This document shows, in pieces, positions 44,131 through 53,680 of a stretch of 64,000 nt of DNA (position 1 is its first letter; every line of letters starts with the position of its first letter). Source of the stretch: Drosophila pseudoobscura (taxonomy: Eukaryota; Arthropoda; Insecta; Diptera; Drosophilidae). The stretch spans positions 34,611,869 through 34,675,868 of the forward strand of contig NC_046683.1 in NCBI RefSeq assembly GCF_009870125.1, in the 5' to 3' direction. Under the pieces are notes generated by a model, which searched no databases, was not told the DNA's origin, and saw only the letters and a program-made list of their open reading frames with translations. The position numbers and the translations under genes were made by a program.

Positions 44131-44869
44131 GCGGGGGGGACGCCAACAGTTGTCACCGAGAACGCCTAGGCAATCGCCGGACAGCGGTCTCAGGATCCTG
44201 TTGGGCCACGAACTACTGGGGGAATCACGCGGGGGCCCCGACGGACTAAGAATTACTACGTGGGTGTAGCCAAAGAGGGAGACTCGGGCAAGAGGCGCGG
44301 GGAAGTGCGGAGAAGATGAAGCCCCTGGCATTCGGGTTCCCTAGCATATAGATTGTTGACGACCAGGCTATGTTTTCGTTGTATTCGTTACATTTCACTT
44401 TATTCTTCTTTGGTTCCCTACCTATCGCACCGCTCAGCAGCCCGCATGCACGTCTTGAGACTCGCTTACCCCTCTACTCCCACGCTCGTGCTTGGCGAAA
44501 GGCTCCTCTTTTCCCTGGGATTGCAGCGCCGGTGCAGGATCCCGCCTCCGTAAACGTAGTGTCGATGCCGGATCCTTCGCGCACTGTTGATCGCGTTAAT
44601 GTCCAAGTAGTCCGCCACGTGTGTTCCTTTTCTTCTCGCGCGCCACTTAGGTTTTTTCTTCCGTCAACGCGTCCGATTCCTACCACTGCCTCTCATCTAA
44701 CTAACTTCCCTTTTACGTTTTCCCAGCTTCAGAGCCGGCGTTCTGCTGGCTCTGCCGATCCAGCGTCGGCGTGGGCGGCTAGCGTCGTTATTTCCCCTCT
44801 CTTTTCCACTGCTGGGGCGTCGTTGCTGGATTTGATTGCCGCTCTCAGCGGCCCTCTTCTGCCGCTGCT

Positions 44870-45290
44870 GCGTTGATGCTGTCGGCTTGTCTTGTCAGCG
44901 CTTCTCCTCGGCCGCTGCTGCGTCGATGCTGTTGGCTTATCTTGTCAGCGCCTTCCTCTCTGCCGTGGCTGCGTCGATGCCGGCGGCTCGCTGGATCCCG
45001 TTGTTTTCCTCGTCTCCCTTTGGCCGCTGCTGCGTCGTTGTTGTTGTGTTATCTTGTCGATGCTTCCCTCTCTGCCTGTTGCTGCGTCGATGCCGGCGGT
45101 TCGCTGGATCCCGTTGTTTTCCTCGTCTCTCTTTGGCCGCTGCTGCGTCGTTGTTGTTGTGTTATCTTGTCGATGCTTCCCTCTCTGCCTGTTGCTGCGT
45201 CGATGCCGGCGGCTCGCTGGATCCCGTTGTTTTCCTCGTCTCCCTTTGGCCGCTGCTGCGTCGTTGTTGTTGGGTCTTGGTTCTGGAAAG
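44870..45290. repeat. 113-bp tandem array inside the LTR
   Basis: GCGTCGATGCCGGCGG recurs at 44971, 45084 and 45197, giving a 113-bp period over nearly three units. Shorter related motifs (CCGCTGCTGCGTCGATGCTG) extend the pattern upstream to about 44870. The same array recurs at about 61109-61529. Confidence 0.85.
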
Positions 45291-45572
45291 CCAGTGGCGT
45301 CCGCCGTGATCGCGACTTGCCCCCTTTTTACGAAAATAGTAAGCTACGTGGGGCTTAGAGACCCCTCGGGCCGTATAATATAAAATTAATAACAAGTGGC
45401 CTTCGTGGCCTTCCCCCCTCCCCCTTAACCTAAAACTGAACAGTCAATGCTTAAACCTAGAAAATAAAAAGTCAAAAATCTTAATTCCAATGAAATAATT
45501 TCGGGTCCCTCCAGTGGGAAAATGCCGGCAAGATGATGGGTGGAAAAAAATGTGGGTGGAGCGTACGCTCCC

Positions 45573-46757
45573 TCACACCCCCTCCATACTTCGGGGGTGC
45601 CGAAGAGTGACTGTGACAGCCCGGCTACGGGTAATTTTGATGCGGAAGCAGGTGCCGTCGTGGACCTCCAGTCGCCGGACTCCCAGTCGGTAGGCTCGAT
45701 CGCGTAGGAACACAGTGATGTTGGATATGAGGTCCCGGGGCAACCGCCGCCCTGGCGCGTTGGTCCGCCATTCGGGGGGAGCCTCTGCCCATTCCGGGTC
45801 GTCCTGTACCGCGGCTACCGTAGGGTGGAGTCGGAGGATTTGCAGCAGGTCGGCTATCTCACCATACTCCAGCGGGAGGCTCTCTTCGGAGCCGAAGTCG
45901 CGTACTTCCTCGTCGGGGCGTTGTGGGGGTGGTCCGGCGTGGGCGGCAAAGAAGGGGGGCGGGATGTCAGCTGACCCCGACGGGTTGGCTGGTGCCCAAT
46001 GCTGGTTTGCTTGCGGCGCGAAGTCCAGGTCCATGAGGGACCGGGAATCGGACCCTCCGTCGTCGCGTTGGGGTCCTGTTCCTTCCCCTGCATCGCTCGC
46101 GTTAGACACGTCAGAGTAGTGTGGCCCAGCACCATCACCGGATTCGTCCTCGTTGCGTACAGCTGGAGGGGTGCCTAGTCGACCGTGACCGGCCAGGTCC
46201 CACTCGGCCCAAAGGGGCGAGTCCCATTCGCTTCCGCGAGCCACTGGGTGTCCGCTCACTTCGTACGGCAGCGTGGACGCCAGGCTTGGAGCGTTGCGCA
46301 GGATCGTCTCGTGCTCGTCGGTGTCCGTGGTTGCATTGTCGTCGTCTATGGCAGCCCCGTAACTCCCGAGCCAAAGGCGATTCAAGGCGGCGACGTCGTG
46401 ATTGAGCGCCGAGCGGACACCAGCGGTTGCGAAACGGCCATCGGGCTCCACTTCCCCTTCGGCATCGGTCCGCGGGTCGTGTGTGTGTTGGTCGATCCAC
46501 CCTTGGATGGCTGCCGCGCGCTGACCCCATGGCATCCAGCCTGGTTGTCTGAGAGTCGCCTCTCCGACCCGCCTCAACTGGGCTTGACGGGAGGTGGATG
46601 GCCCATCGGGGTTGACGATCCAGTCGCGAGTCCGGCTTGCAGTCGGTTCGTCGGCAGGCGCCGGGACTTCAGGCCGCTGGTCTCCGCTAGGGTGTCCCGT
46701 CGTATCACCATTTGCCCCTAGGGGCCGAGCTTGCCTTCCATCTCTTAGACGCTTCAT
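45573..46757 (-). CDS. Accessory ORF 3' of pol (394 aa), function unknown
   Basis: Intact minus-strand ORF starting at an ATG at 46757 (M-K-R-L-R-D-G-R-Q) and ending at a TGA that lies inside the first bases of the 3' LTR (GTG TGA across the LTR edge at 45577). Its last codons (S-M-E-G-V) are the polypurine tract. It is hydrophilic, rich in Pro, Asp, Glu and Arg, with no signal peptide, membrane helix or cleavage motif, so it does not look like an envelope protein. The last about 90 residues (L-L-Q-I-L-R-L-H-P, L-P-R-D-L-I-S-N-I-T-V-F-L-R) look folded; the middle looks disordered. Position matches env in related elements. I do not recognise a family. Confidence 0.65.
   Translation of the reverse strand: MKRLRDGRQARPLGANGDTTGHPSGDQRPEVPAPADEPTASRTRDWIVNPDGPSTSRQAQLRRVGEATLRQPGWMPWGQRAAAIQGWIDQHTHDPRTDAEGEVEPDGRFATAGVRSALNHDVAALNRLWLGSYGAAIDDDNATTDTDEHETILRNAPSLASTLPYEVSGHPVARGSEWDSPLWAEWDLAGHGRLGTPPAVRNEDESGDGAGPHYSDVSNASDAGEGTGPQRDDGGSDSRSLMDLDFAPQANQHWAPANPSGSADIPPPFFAAHAGPPPQRPDEEVRDFGSEESLPLEYGEIADLLQILRLHPTVAAVQDDPEWAEAPPEWRTNAPGRRLPRDLISNITVFLRDRAYRLGVRRLEVHDGTCFRIKITRSRAVTVTLRHPRSMEGV
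45578..45587 (-). other. Polypurine tract of the Ulysses-like element
   Basis: Minus-sense ATGGAGGGGG immediately before LTR start TGTGAGG. It is also translated as part of the accessory ORF. Confidence 0.75.
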
Positions 46758-47006
46758 GTCTGCTGTCGATTCTAGGGAGAAAATGCCTGTCGGTTAGAAC
46801 CTGCCTGTCTTAACTAGAAGTATTAATACCCTCCCCCTATCCTGCTTGAGCGGTGCGAGTAAAAAGATGTTTACATTGGATGCAGTACTTATCTAATCCC
46901 ATAAGGGGATGTATGCGTAGCTTACGGTTGCGTGGGTCGCACCCCTTACGGGGCGAGGACGTTACGGTAGCGCGCTACCGCAAGTGGCCCTTACGAAGTC
47001 GGCAAG
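46758..47006 (-). other. Gap between integrase and accessory ORF
   Basis: About 250 nt with no supported coding. It may hold a splice acceptor or leader for the accessory ORF, but none stands out. A short inverted motif (GTAGCGCGCTAC) lies near 46966-46977. Confidence 0.4.
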
Positions 47007-48249
47007 TCATTCGGGTCTCTCCAGCGTCGTCGGGTCCTCCTCGGGGTGTTCCGCTCCGTGGAAGGCCTTTAAGTCGGCTAAACTCGCTGTTTTCCTTTGT
47101 TTGCCTTGTTGAATCTGTAGTCGAACTATGTTGGGAGATAAGAATCGGGTTTCCTTGTACGGCCCGTCGTACTTAGGGGCCAACTTGGCCGCGAAACCGT
47201 CGGCGGCTTTTGATAGGTGATGCTGCCGAAGGAGGACTAGGGCTCCTAGTTCGGGTCGCCACTCGCGCCGTCGGAGGTCGTATGTTCTCTTCTGCTCTTG
47301 GGATGCCCGTTGGGTGTTCTCCTGTACGACCTTGAATACTTCCTGCAGTCGTGTCGCCTTCCCGTGGGCAGGCTCTAGTTCATTTCCTAATCCTGGGGTC
47401 ACTTCGTCGTACAAGGCTCCTGGTAGCCTTGGTTCTCGTCCGAGTACCAAAAAGGCCGGGCTGAAGCCCGTGGTGTCCGACGTGCTGCTGTTTATGGCCA
47501 AGCTTAACTCGGGGAGGAGATCGTCCCAGGTCCGTTGGACCCCGTCGGCGTATTGTGCAATCATTGTCTTGATGGTCCGGTTTGCCCTCTCCGTCGGGTT
47601 TTGCTGAGGGGTATACGGCGCGGTGTGCTCGAGTTCCATTCCCGCCACCTCGCAGAATTTCCGGAAGGACCGACTAGTGAATTGTGTTCCGTTGTCGCAC
47701 ACAAACTTCCACGGGACCCCGAATCGGCAGAGTATCCTCTCTCGGAACGCCTTCTCCAAGTGGGCGGTTGTGGCTTTCCGGAGTGGCACAAGTTCCACCC
47801 ATTTGCAGAATGAGTCGAAGAACACGAGGAGCATCGTGTTGCCGTGCGTCGAGCGTGGTAGTGGACCTACGAAGTCCGCGCAAAGGATGTCGAACGGGCC
47901 CTTAGCCTGGCGCGTATACATGTGACCTGCGGGTTTGTTCTGGCTCACCTTAAATTTTGGCAGCTTTCGCAATGTTTCACGTATCGGGTCACGTCCCTGT
48001 AGAGTCCTGGCCAATAATATCGTTGGGTTACCCGAGTGGCGGTCTTCCGTATTCCTAAGTGTCCGGCGGTCGGGTGATCGTGGCATTCTTCTAACACTCG
48101 CCTACGATGGCCACGGGCGACGCATAATTTCCACTGGTGAGATTCTTCTTCGACTGGTCGGTGTCCAGGCTGCCGGTAGATCTGTCCGTTCTCGATTATA
48201 AATTCTCTGCATTCTTCGGGTCGTGCCTGGATACGTTTGAGCAACCTTT
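47007..48249 (-). pseudogene. pol: Ulysses-like integrase (Pol C-terminal part), one frameshift
   Basis: Continues Pol past the nested insertion. The first part (48249-47945) holds the integrase zinc finger (H-P-T-A-G-H-L-G, H-C-E-S-C). At the run of four A's near 47952 the frame must shift by one to enter the second part (K-F-K-V-S-Q-N-K-P-A-G-H). That part holds the catalytic core: C-A-D-F-V-G-P-L, C-D-N-G-T-Q-F-T-S and P-Q-Q-N-P-T-E-R-A-N, giving the D, D and E residues. It also holds a C-terminal L-A-P-K-Y-D-G-P-Y module and ends at 47007. One missing A in a homopolymer would explain the break, so a sequencing error is possible. Confidence 0.85.
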
Positions 48250-48253
48250 GTAT
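48250..48253. repeat. Target-site duplication GTAT (left copy)
   Basis: GTAT here and at 53681-53684 flanks the nested blastopia-like element. Removing the element plus one copy rejoins the Ulysses-like Pol (C-P-W-I to R-L-L-K-R-I-Q). Confidence 0.9.
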
Positions 48254-48546
48254 TGTAGGCCGTCTAACCCGGGAATTGTAGTGACCAATATCGGTGCGTG
48301 AGTGAACTGTATAGGTATAAAAACACAAGCCCGGTGATTTAATGTAACTCTTTTTTATTAGCTGCGCGTCCGTCTCTCACAATCGCCATTTACAAAGTGA
48401 ACTTACTCTCTTATCGATGTTTCTTATCCGATATCTCACTATTGGTATTTCCCACCGAGTGTATCGATGGTGCGGTAAATACCAATGCGCGCTGTATGCT
48501 ATTTTAAATACTAGTTGAATGCCTCACTAATTATTACCTTGCTACA
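48254..48546 (-). repeat. 3' LTR of the blastopia-like element
   Basis: Minus sense TGTAGCAAGG...GGCCTACA, 293 bp, identical to 53388-53680. It contains an internal inverted motif, GGTATTT near 48446 and AAATACC near 48476. Confidence 0.9.
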
Positions 48547-48645
48547 ATTCGGCCATCCTGACCGGAGTGCTCCTGAACTCCTTACATTTAAGTTAGTTTC
48601 TAGATAGGTTGATTTATTACAGTTGGGTGTGGTTTACTCTTAAGT
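48547..48645 (-). other. 3' UTR with a tRNA-Leu-like end instead of a clear purine tract
   Basis: Between the gag-pol stop and the 3' LTR. The last bases before the LTR in minus sense are GTCAGGATGGCCGA then AT. The 14-mer equals, from memory, the 5' end of eukaryotic tRNA-Leu(CAA). No run of purines is present at the position where the plus-strand primer should be. Confidence 0.6.
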
Positions 48646-51600
48646 TTACGTGTTACAATCATCTTCTTCATTTTGATTCCCTGTGACATTTGCATTATTA
48701 CCATTTTCAATCCACGGCTTCATATTTGCCACCGCCCAAACTCCTTTATACGGGATCCTTGATTGTTGAAACCCCTCTACATCTTCTAGCAAATACCTAT
48801 CATTTTTTAACACCTTTGATATCTTATAAGGTCCTTTGAACTTCGGGATAAGCTTTTTAGACACCCCTGTATGAGTGTCGAAATTTCTCACCATAACTAG
48901 ATCATTATCTACGTACACGTGTGGCTCCCTTCGCTTTGAATTTGTTGCTTGTTTGTTATAAGACTGTATTTTTTCCTGATGAGTGCCTGCTACTGCTCTA
49001 ATCTTTTCTATATCCCTTGTTGTCCGCTGTTCGGTTAGTTCGTCTAGATGATCTTTTAGTAAATCTGAAACCTTTCCTTTTTGTACGACCCCAAACAACA
49101 TTCTGCTCGGGTGTTCATTAATTGTTCTTTGAATTGTGTTGTTCATCGCGTGTTCTACTGTTTCCACTACCATATCCCAATGTAATCCTTTTTCCGGGTC
49201 AACAAGCTTTGCAATCATGGGTCCCAAACTTCTGTTCACCCTTTCTACCTGCCCGTTGGCCTGTGGCGACCCTGTTGCTATCTTTACGTGTTTAACATTG
49301 CTCTGTTCTAAGAATTCTTCAAACTCTTTTGACGTGAAACAGCTTCCTCTGTCTGACACAATGCATCTGGGTCTACTGTAAGCTCGGAAATAATCTTTCA
49401 TTGCAATTACTGCTTCCTTTGTGCTAGTGGTTTTGGTCGTATAAAGTCTTACGAATTTGGTGAACGCGTCTATTACTACTAAAACATGTTTGTTGGCCCT
49501 GCCTTTGTCGACTGGCCCGAAATGGTCGATATGTACTACCTCGAATGGTCCTGACCCTTTTGGTATGTTGTGTAAAAACCCTTCCTCTTTTCCGTGTTTT
49601 GCTGAGTACGCTATGCATTTTAGACAGTTTTCAATGTGTCGCTTGGCTTTATACCTTACGTTTGAGATCCAGTAGCTTTTCGATATAGCGTCAGTCATCT
49701 TGTCTATACCGACGTGCCCTAGTTCATCGTGGTACTTATAGAGTACGTGGCCTTCCATTTCCTCGGGTACGCAGAATAGGATAGTATTGTTATCTTTTTT
49801 CCTGTATATTATTCCGTTTCTCATCTCATAATGTTTGTGTTCTGATTTCTGTAACGTTTCTCTCAGCTCCATCAGTTTGTTATCTCTGTTTTGGCATATA
49901 ATTAAATTTTCTTCAAAGGTGTTTGTGTCTACCGTGAGTATCTGAACGGCTCTGCTTAGCGCATCTACGTGTTGCATTCTACTACCTGACCTGTGTTCTA
50001 ACTTGTAGTCATAATTTTGTAACTCTAACGCCCAGCGGGCAATGCGTGGATTGAGTTCTTTTTTGTTTAGAGTCATAGTTAGCGCGTTGCAGTCTGTCAC
50101 TATTTTGAAGGGTATGCCTTGCACGTATACTCTAAACCGTTGTAGTGCATAAATTATCGCTAGTGTCTCCAGTTCAAAGCTGTGGTATTTTGCTTCGGTA
50201 ATTGTTGTCCGCTTGGAGAAATAAAACACCGGGTGCATTCTGCCATCACCCTTCTTCTGCATTAGAATTGACCCGAAACCTAACGAACTTGCATCGCAAT
50301 GTAATTCTGTCGGATCTCTGGGATTGTAAAGTGCCAAGATCGGTGCTTCCAACAAATTACTTTTGAGTTGTTCGAAACATTCTAGTTCTACGATACCGAA
50401 TTCAAACTTCCTGTCTTTTTTGACCAAATCATAAAGGGGCTTAGCTTTCGTAGAAAAATCTTTTACGAACCGTCTAAAGTAAGAACATAACCCTAAGAAA
50501 CTCTGCACTTCGTTCGTTTTCGTGGGGACTGGGAACCCTTTTACTGCCTGTAATCCCTTCGTATCTGGTTTAATTCCGTTACCCGATATGGAATAGCCCA
50601 GGTACTTAACTTCTGACTGTAAGAATTCGCATTTATCAATCCTTAATTCAAGTTTATTCTCTACCAATCGTCTCATCACTTCTTCTAAAATTTCCATGTG
50701 ACTATCACTATCTTTTGTTGCTACCATAATATCGTCCATGTATATTATAACTTTGTCTTCCTTTACCATATCTGCAAAAATTTTGTTTGTGAATCTTTGA
50801 AACACCGCCGATGCATTTCGTAACCCGAACGGCATCCTCAACCATTCGTATTGTCCCATGGGGGTCGTGAACGATGTGTATTTAACTGAATCTTTATGCA
50901 TAAATACGTGGAAGTATCCATTCTTCAGGTCTAACTTGGTGAAAAGTCTTTTCCCTGACAGTTTATCTAGTAGGTCGTCTATAAGAGGTGTTGGGTAATT
51001 GTCCTTTATCATACCTTTATTAAGTGTGCGATAATCGACGCACAGTCTCAACTCTCCCGAATTCTTTTTTACCAGTACTATAGGCGAAACGTATTCTGAC
51101 TCACTGGTTCTGATGTAACCTTTTTCTGTGTATTCGTCTATCATTTTCTGTACTTGGGCTTTTTCGCTATACGACAGTCTTCTAGGTGGGCAATGAAACG
51201 GTTTTTCGTGTTCGAAATTCAACTTCATTTCCCACTTGGTTTGTGGTAAGTTTGGTCTTTCTGCGTTTACATACGCTGTCCTAAACATGTATTTAAGTCG
51301 TCCTGCGAGTTCTTGGCTACAATCTGTCCCTACTTTCAACTCCCAGTCGTTTTCTTTGTCTGGATACTGGCTTGGTAGTTCGTTGAAATTGGTTTTTACG
51401 CTCTCGCAGGTATCGCTGTCTTCCAGACACTCAACCATTGCAGAACACTCATTTTCTACCTTGCCTCCACTTTCTACTTCATGCTTATTCTCTTTATCAC
51501 CCTCATCTTTTACTTCACATTCATATTCTCCTAAACACTCATTCTCTATTTTCCACTCATTTTTTTCTAAACACTCATTTTCTCCTAAACACTCATTTTT

Positions 51601-53292
51601 TTCTAAACACTCATTTTCTCCTAAACACTCATTTTCTTCTAAACACTCATTTTCTTCTAAACGCTCATTTTCTCCTAAACACTCATTTTCTCCTAAACAC
51701 TCATCTTTTATTTCACACTCGTTTTTTGTCTCACTCTCCTTCTCCTTGCAAATGTCACTTACAATTTTAAATTTGCATAAATTCATAAAATCCCTACCTA
51801 ACACAGCCTCATAGCCCATCGACTCGTCTGCCACTACTAGTAATTCAAAGTTGATTCGATTTTTGTTAATAATTACAAAACTGGGTATTTTACCAAAGAT
51901 GTTAAGTTTGCTATTATTTAGTCCAACATAAGCGTAATCCGCATTTTTATTCAAAATAAATTCAATTTCTCTGTTTTTCTTGTCTTTGTTAAACTTATAT
52001 AAACTTAAATCATCTTCTTTGATTTCGTTCGAACTTAATCGTGAGCGCTCTTCCACTTTATTTAGGTTATTTTCCGACTGGTGCTCTAGACACGATAACT
52101 TCATAAAACTTATTGGGCTCCCTGAGTCGATGAGGCAATCTAAGGACAAGCATTTGTTATTGTAATTGCTAATGTATATATTAAATTTGTATATATAATC
52201 GTTATGTACCTTGTACTTCTTTTCGTCACAGTGTGACACCTGGTGACTCATGCTGCCGCATCCGTAGCACGCTCCTCTTTCGCGCTTGGGCTTGCGGCAC
52301 TCCCCTGCCACGTGGCCCAAAGAGTTGCAGTTGTAGCAGCGAATGGGTGTTGGCGAGGCTCCAGTGTTTGCCCCTTCAGTTGAACCGTACTTCTTTGGCA
52401 GCATGATCTTCTCGAACGCCTTGAGTAGTTGATATGGAGCGCCAAAGCACTGCATGTGGGCTTGCCTACGCAGGCCTACATCTGGGATACCTTCGATGAC
52501 TCCGTCAATAAACTCCTCGTCGTCAATGACTATGCGGGATGCCAGCGACACTTTGGCGTTGAAGTACATCGAGAACTCCTCGCCACGTGCCCATGAACGG
52601 GACTCGAACTTGCGACGGAGCAACAGTTTGCTTTCCTTGGGATGGAAAGTGTCTTCCATGACGTTCAACAATTGATCGATTGGCAGCGACATGTGTTCCG
52701 GACTCGAATGCAGCCACACCAATGCTTTGTCCTTAAGCTTCGACATTAGCAGCATTAGTAGCTTCTCATCCTTCAGTTTGTTCACTTTTGCGACGGCCTT
52801 AAACTGCGCGATCCAAGTTGTGACGTCATCGTTGTTTCCAGAAGTGTTGCCATGATATGTTGGCAACATGTCTTTGGCGGCATTTAGCAACATGACGCCA
52901 GCGTCATTGTTGGCGGCTGGTGCTGTGTTCTCTCCTCTCCCTTCCTTCTCCCTCTCGCTCTGCAGCTTCAGCAGCTCGATTTGCAGTTTTAACATTTCAA
53001 CCTCTGCTCGATATTCGCCTTGGTTGTTGTTGTGCCCAGGCGCTTGCGGTGCTTTTTCGTTCTTCTCTTTGCGTTCGCTCTTCGTCGAGTCTTGATCTGC
53101 GGCTGCCTCATCTTCCCTCTCGTTCTCGCATGTTTCGGCTGCCGGTGGTCCCTGTCCCCGCAGCTCTACTGGTATTTCGTTAAGTCTCGCTGCCATGGCA
53201 GCTTTGCTTCCACCTTTTGGTAGATTGAGGGACTCCAGCCATTCGCGCAGCTGGGCGGCCGAGAACTCCTCCGTGCCGACCAAGTCCGACAT
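48646..53292 (-). CDS. gag-pol: Gag-Pol polyprotein of the blastopia-like element (1548 aa)
   Basis: One uninterrupted ORF. A SAP-like N-terminus (about residues 10-45) is followed by a charged helical region and a capsid-like region (about 140-300). Two CCHC knuckles lie at about 317-355 (C-Y-N-C-N-S-L-G-H, C-Y-G-C-G-S-M-S-H). Protease: L-I-D-S-G-S near 386. A linker of near-perfect 6-residue repeats (E-N-E-C-L-G) spans about 524-604. RT: K-L-D-L-K-N-G-Y and Y-M-D-D-I-M near 850. RNase H: H-C-D-A-S-S near 996 and T-D-C-N-A-L near 1068. Integrase: zinc finger about 1175-1225, then D, D and E in H-I-D-H-F-G (near 1250), S-D-R-G-S-C-F and V-E-R-V-N-R. All catalytic residues are present. No stop separates gag from pol, so Gag must be made by proteolysis. 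Confidence 0.93.
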   Translation of the reverse strand: MSDLVGTEEFSAAQLREWLESLNLPKGGSKAAMAARLNEIPVELRGQGPPAAETCENEREDEAAADQDSTKSERKEKNEKAPQAPGHNNNQGEYRAEVEMLKLQIELLKLQSEREKEGRGENTAPAANNDAGVMLLNAAKDMLPTYHGNTSGNNDDVTTWIAQFKAVAKVNKLKDEKLLMLLMSKLKDKALVWLHSSPEHMSLPIDQLLNVMEDTFHPKESKLLLRRKFESRSWARGEEFSMYFNAKVSLASRIVIDDEEFIDGVIEGIPDVGLRRQAHMQCFGAPYQLLKAFEKIMLPKKYGSTEGANTGASPTPIRCYNCNSLGHVAGECRKPKRERGACYGCGSMSHQVSHCDEKKYKVHNDYIYKFNIYISNYNNKCLSLDCLIDSGSPISFMKLSCLEHQSENNLNKVEERSRLSSNEIKEDDLSLYKFNKDKKNREIEFILNKNADYAYVGLNNSKLNIFGKIPSFVIINKNRINFELLVVADESMGYEAVLGRDFMNLCKFKIVSDICKEKESETKNECEIKDECLGENECLGENERLEENECLEENECLGENECLEKNECLGENECLEKNEWKIENECLGEYECEVKDEGDKENKHEVESGGKVENECSAMVECLEDSDTCESVKTNFNELPSQYPDKENDWELKVGTDCSQELAGRLKYMFRTAYVNAERPNLPQTKWEMKLNFEHEKPFHCPPRRLSYSEKAQVQKMIDEYTEKGYIRTSESEYVSPIVLVKKNSGELRLCVDYRTLNKGMIKDNYPTPLIDDLLDKLSGKRLFTKLDLKNGYFHVFMHKDSVKYTSFTTPMGQYEWLRMPFGLRNASAVFQRFTNKIFADMVKEDKVIIYMDDIMVATKDSDSHMEILEEVMRRLVENKLELRIDKCEFLQSEVKYLGYSISGNGIKPDTKGLQAVKGFPVPTKTNEVQSFLGLCSYFRRFVKDFSTKAKPLYDLVKKDRKFEFGIVELECFEQLKSNLLEAPILALYNPRDPTELHCDASSLGFGSILMQKKGDGRMHPVFYFSKRTTITEAKYHSFELETLAIIYALQRFRVYVQGIPFKIVTDCNALTMTLNKKELNPRIARWALELQNYDYKLEHRSGSRMQHVDALSRAVQILTVDTNTFEENLIICQNRDNKLMELRETLQKSEHKHYEMRNGIIYRKKDNNTILFCVPEEMEGHVLYKYHDELGHVGIDKMTDAISKSYWISNVRYKAKRHIENCLKCIAYSAKHGKEEGFLHNIPKGSGPFEVVHIDHFGPVDKGRANKHVLVVIDAFTKFVRLYTTKTTSTKEAVIAMKDYFRAYSRPRCIVSDRGSCFTSKEFEEFLEQSNVKHVKIATGSPQANGQVERVNRSLGPMIAKLVDPEKGLHWDMVVETVEHAMNNTIQRTINEHPSRMLFGVVQKGKVSDLLKDHLDELTEQRTTRDIEKIRAVAGTHQEKIQSYNKQATNSKRREPHVYVDNDLVMVRNFDTHTGVSKKLIPKFKGPYKISKVLKNDRYLLEDVEGFQQSRIPYKGVWAVANMKPWIENGNNANVTGNQNEEDDCNT
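51530..51715. repeat. 18-bp coding minisatellite in the PR-RT linker
   Basis: About ten head-to-tail copies of an 18-bp unit (plus strand CACTCATTTTCTCCTAAA) encode minus-strand E-N-E-C-L-G variants. Copies differ by one or two bases. The plus-strand open frames here, rich in Ser/Phe/His, are only antisense readings. Confidence 0.85.
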
Positions 53293-53369
53293 GTTTTTTT
53301 TCAGCGATGGCGTCTTCGACGGACGAGAAAATAAAAATTTTCGCTATTTTTCACTGGCGGCGATTGATC

Positions 53370-53387
53370 GTATCCCACTTCTGAAAT
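53370..53387 (-). other. Primer-binding site, tRNA-Leu type lacking CCA complement
   Basis: Minus-sense ATTTCAGAAGTGGGATACGA follows the LTR. TCAGAAGTGGGAT matches the complement of the tRNA-Leu(CAA) 3' stem, but the usual leading TGG (CCA complement) is absent. This recalls the internal tRNA priming reported for mdg3/micropia-type elements. Confidence 0.6.
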
Positions 53388-53680
53388 TGTAGGCCGTCTA
53401 ACCCGGGAATTGTAGTGACCAATATCGGTGCGTGAGTGAACTGTATAGGTATAAAAACACAAGCCCGGTGATTTAATGTAACTCTTTTTTATTAGCTGCG
53501 CGTCCGTCTCTCACAATCGCCATTTACAAAGTGAACTTACTCTCTTATCGATGTTTCTTATCCGATATCTCACTATTGGTATTTCCCACCGAGTGTATCG
53601 ATGGTGCGGTAAATACCAATGCGCGCTGTATGCTATTTTAAATACTAGTTGAATGCCTCACTAATTATTACCTTGCTACA
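53388..53680 (-). repeat. 5' LTR of the blastopia-like element
   Basis: 293 bp identical to 48254-48546. A minus-sense TATA-like or initiator element cannot be singled out with confidence. Confidence 0.9.

Larger units (their letters stand above)
42824..45577 (-). repeat. 3' LTR (2754 bp) of the Ulysses-like element
   Basis: Identical by eye to 59063-61816 at a constant offset of 16239. It contains two tandem arrays: a 193-bp unit in the lower part and a 113-bp unit in the upper part. No gene is supported here; open frames follow the repeat period in both strands. Confidence 0.9.
48254..53680 (-). mobile_element. Blastopia/mdg3-like Gypsy LTR retrotransposon, apparently intact
   Basis: 5427 bp in minus sense: 5' LTR 53388-53680, tRNA-Leu-type PBS, a single gag-pol ORF 53292-48646, a short 3' UTR, 3' LTR 48254-48546. 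The two 293-bp LTRs are identical base for base by eye, and the 4-bp target duplication is perfect. Together with the uninterrupted ORF this marks a very recent, possibly active insertion. One fused gag-pol frame, short LTRs and a tRNA-Leu primer fit the mdg3/micropia/blastopia group; the exact family was not verified. Confidence 0.9.

Noticed and set aside
43151..44249. Series of 76-108 aa open frames (M-R-G-Y-R-Q-I type) every 193 bp, repeated at 59390-60488
   Set aside because: They follow the tandem repeat period in a non-coding LTR, occur on both strands and lack any domain.
44836..45395. Three overlapping Cys/Leu/Ser-rich frames of 157-163 aa in the LTR (again at 61075-61634)
   Set aside because: All three plus-strand frames are open only because of the 113-bp repeat and GC-rich composition; antisense to the element.
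45715..46721. Several plus-strand frames (94-178 aa) opposite the accessory ORF
   Set aside because: GC-rich shadow frames; the minus-strand 394-aa frame is longer, starts with ATG in the right place and ends in the purine tract and LTR.
51236..51814. Plus-strand 192-aa and 110-aa Ser/Phe/His-rich frames
   Set aside because: Exact antisense of the repetitive E-N-E-C-L-G linker in the 1548-aa gag-pol.
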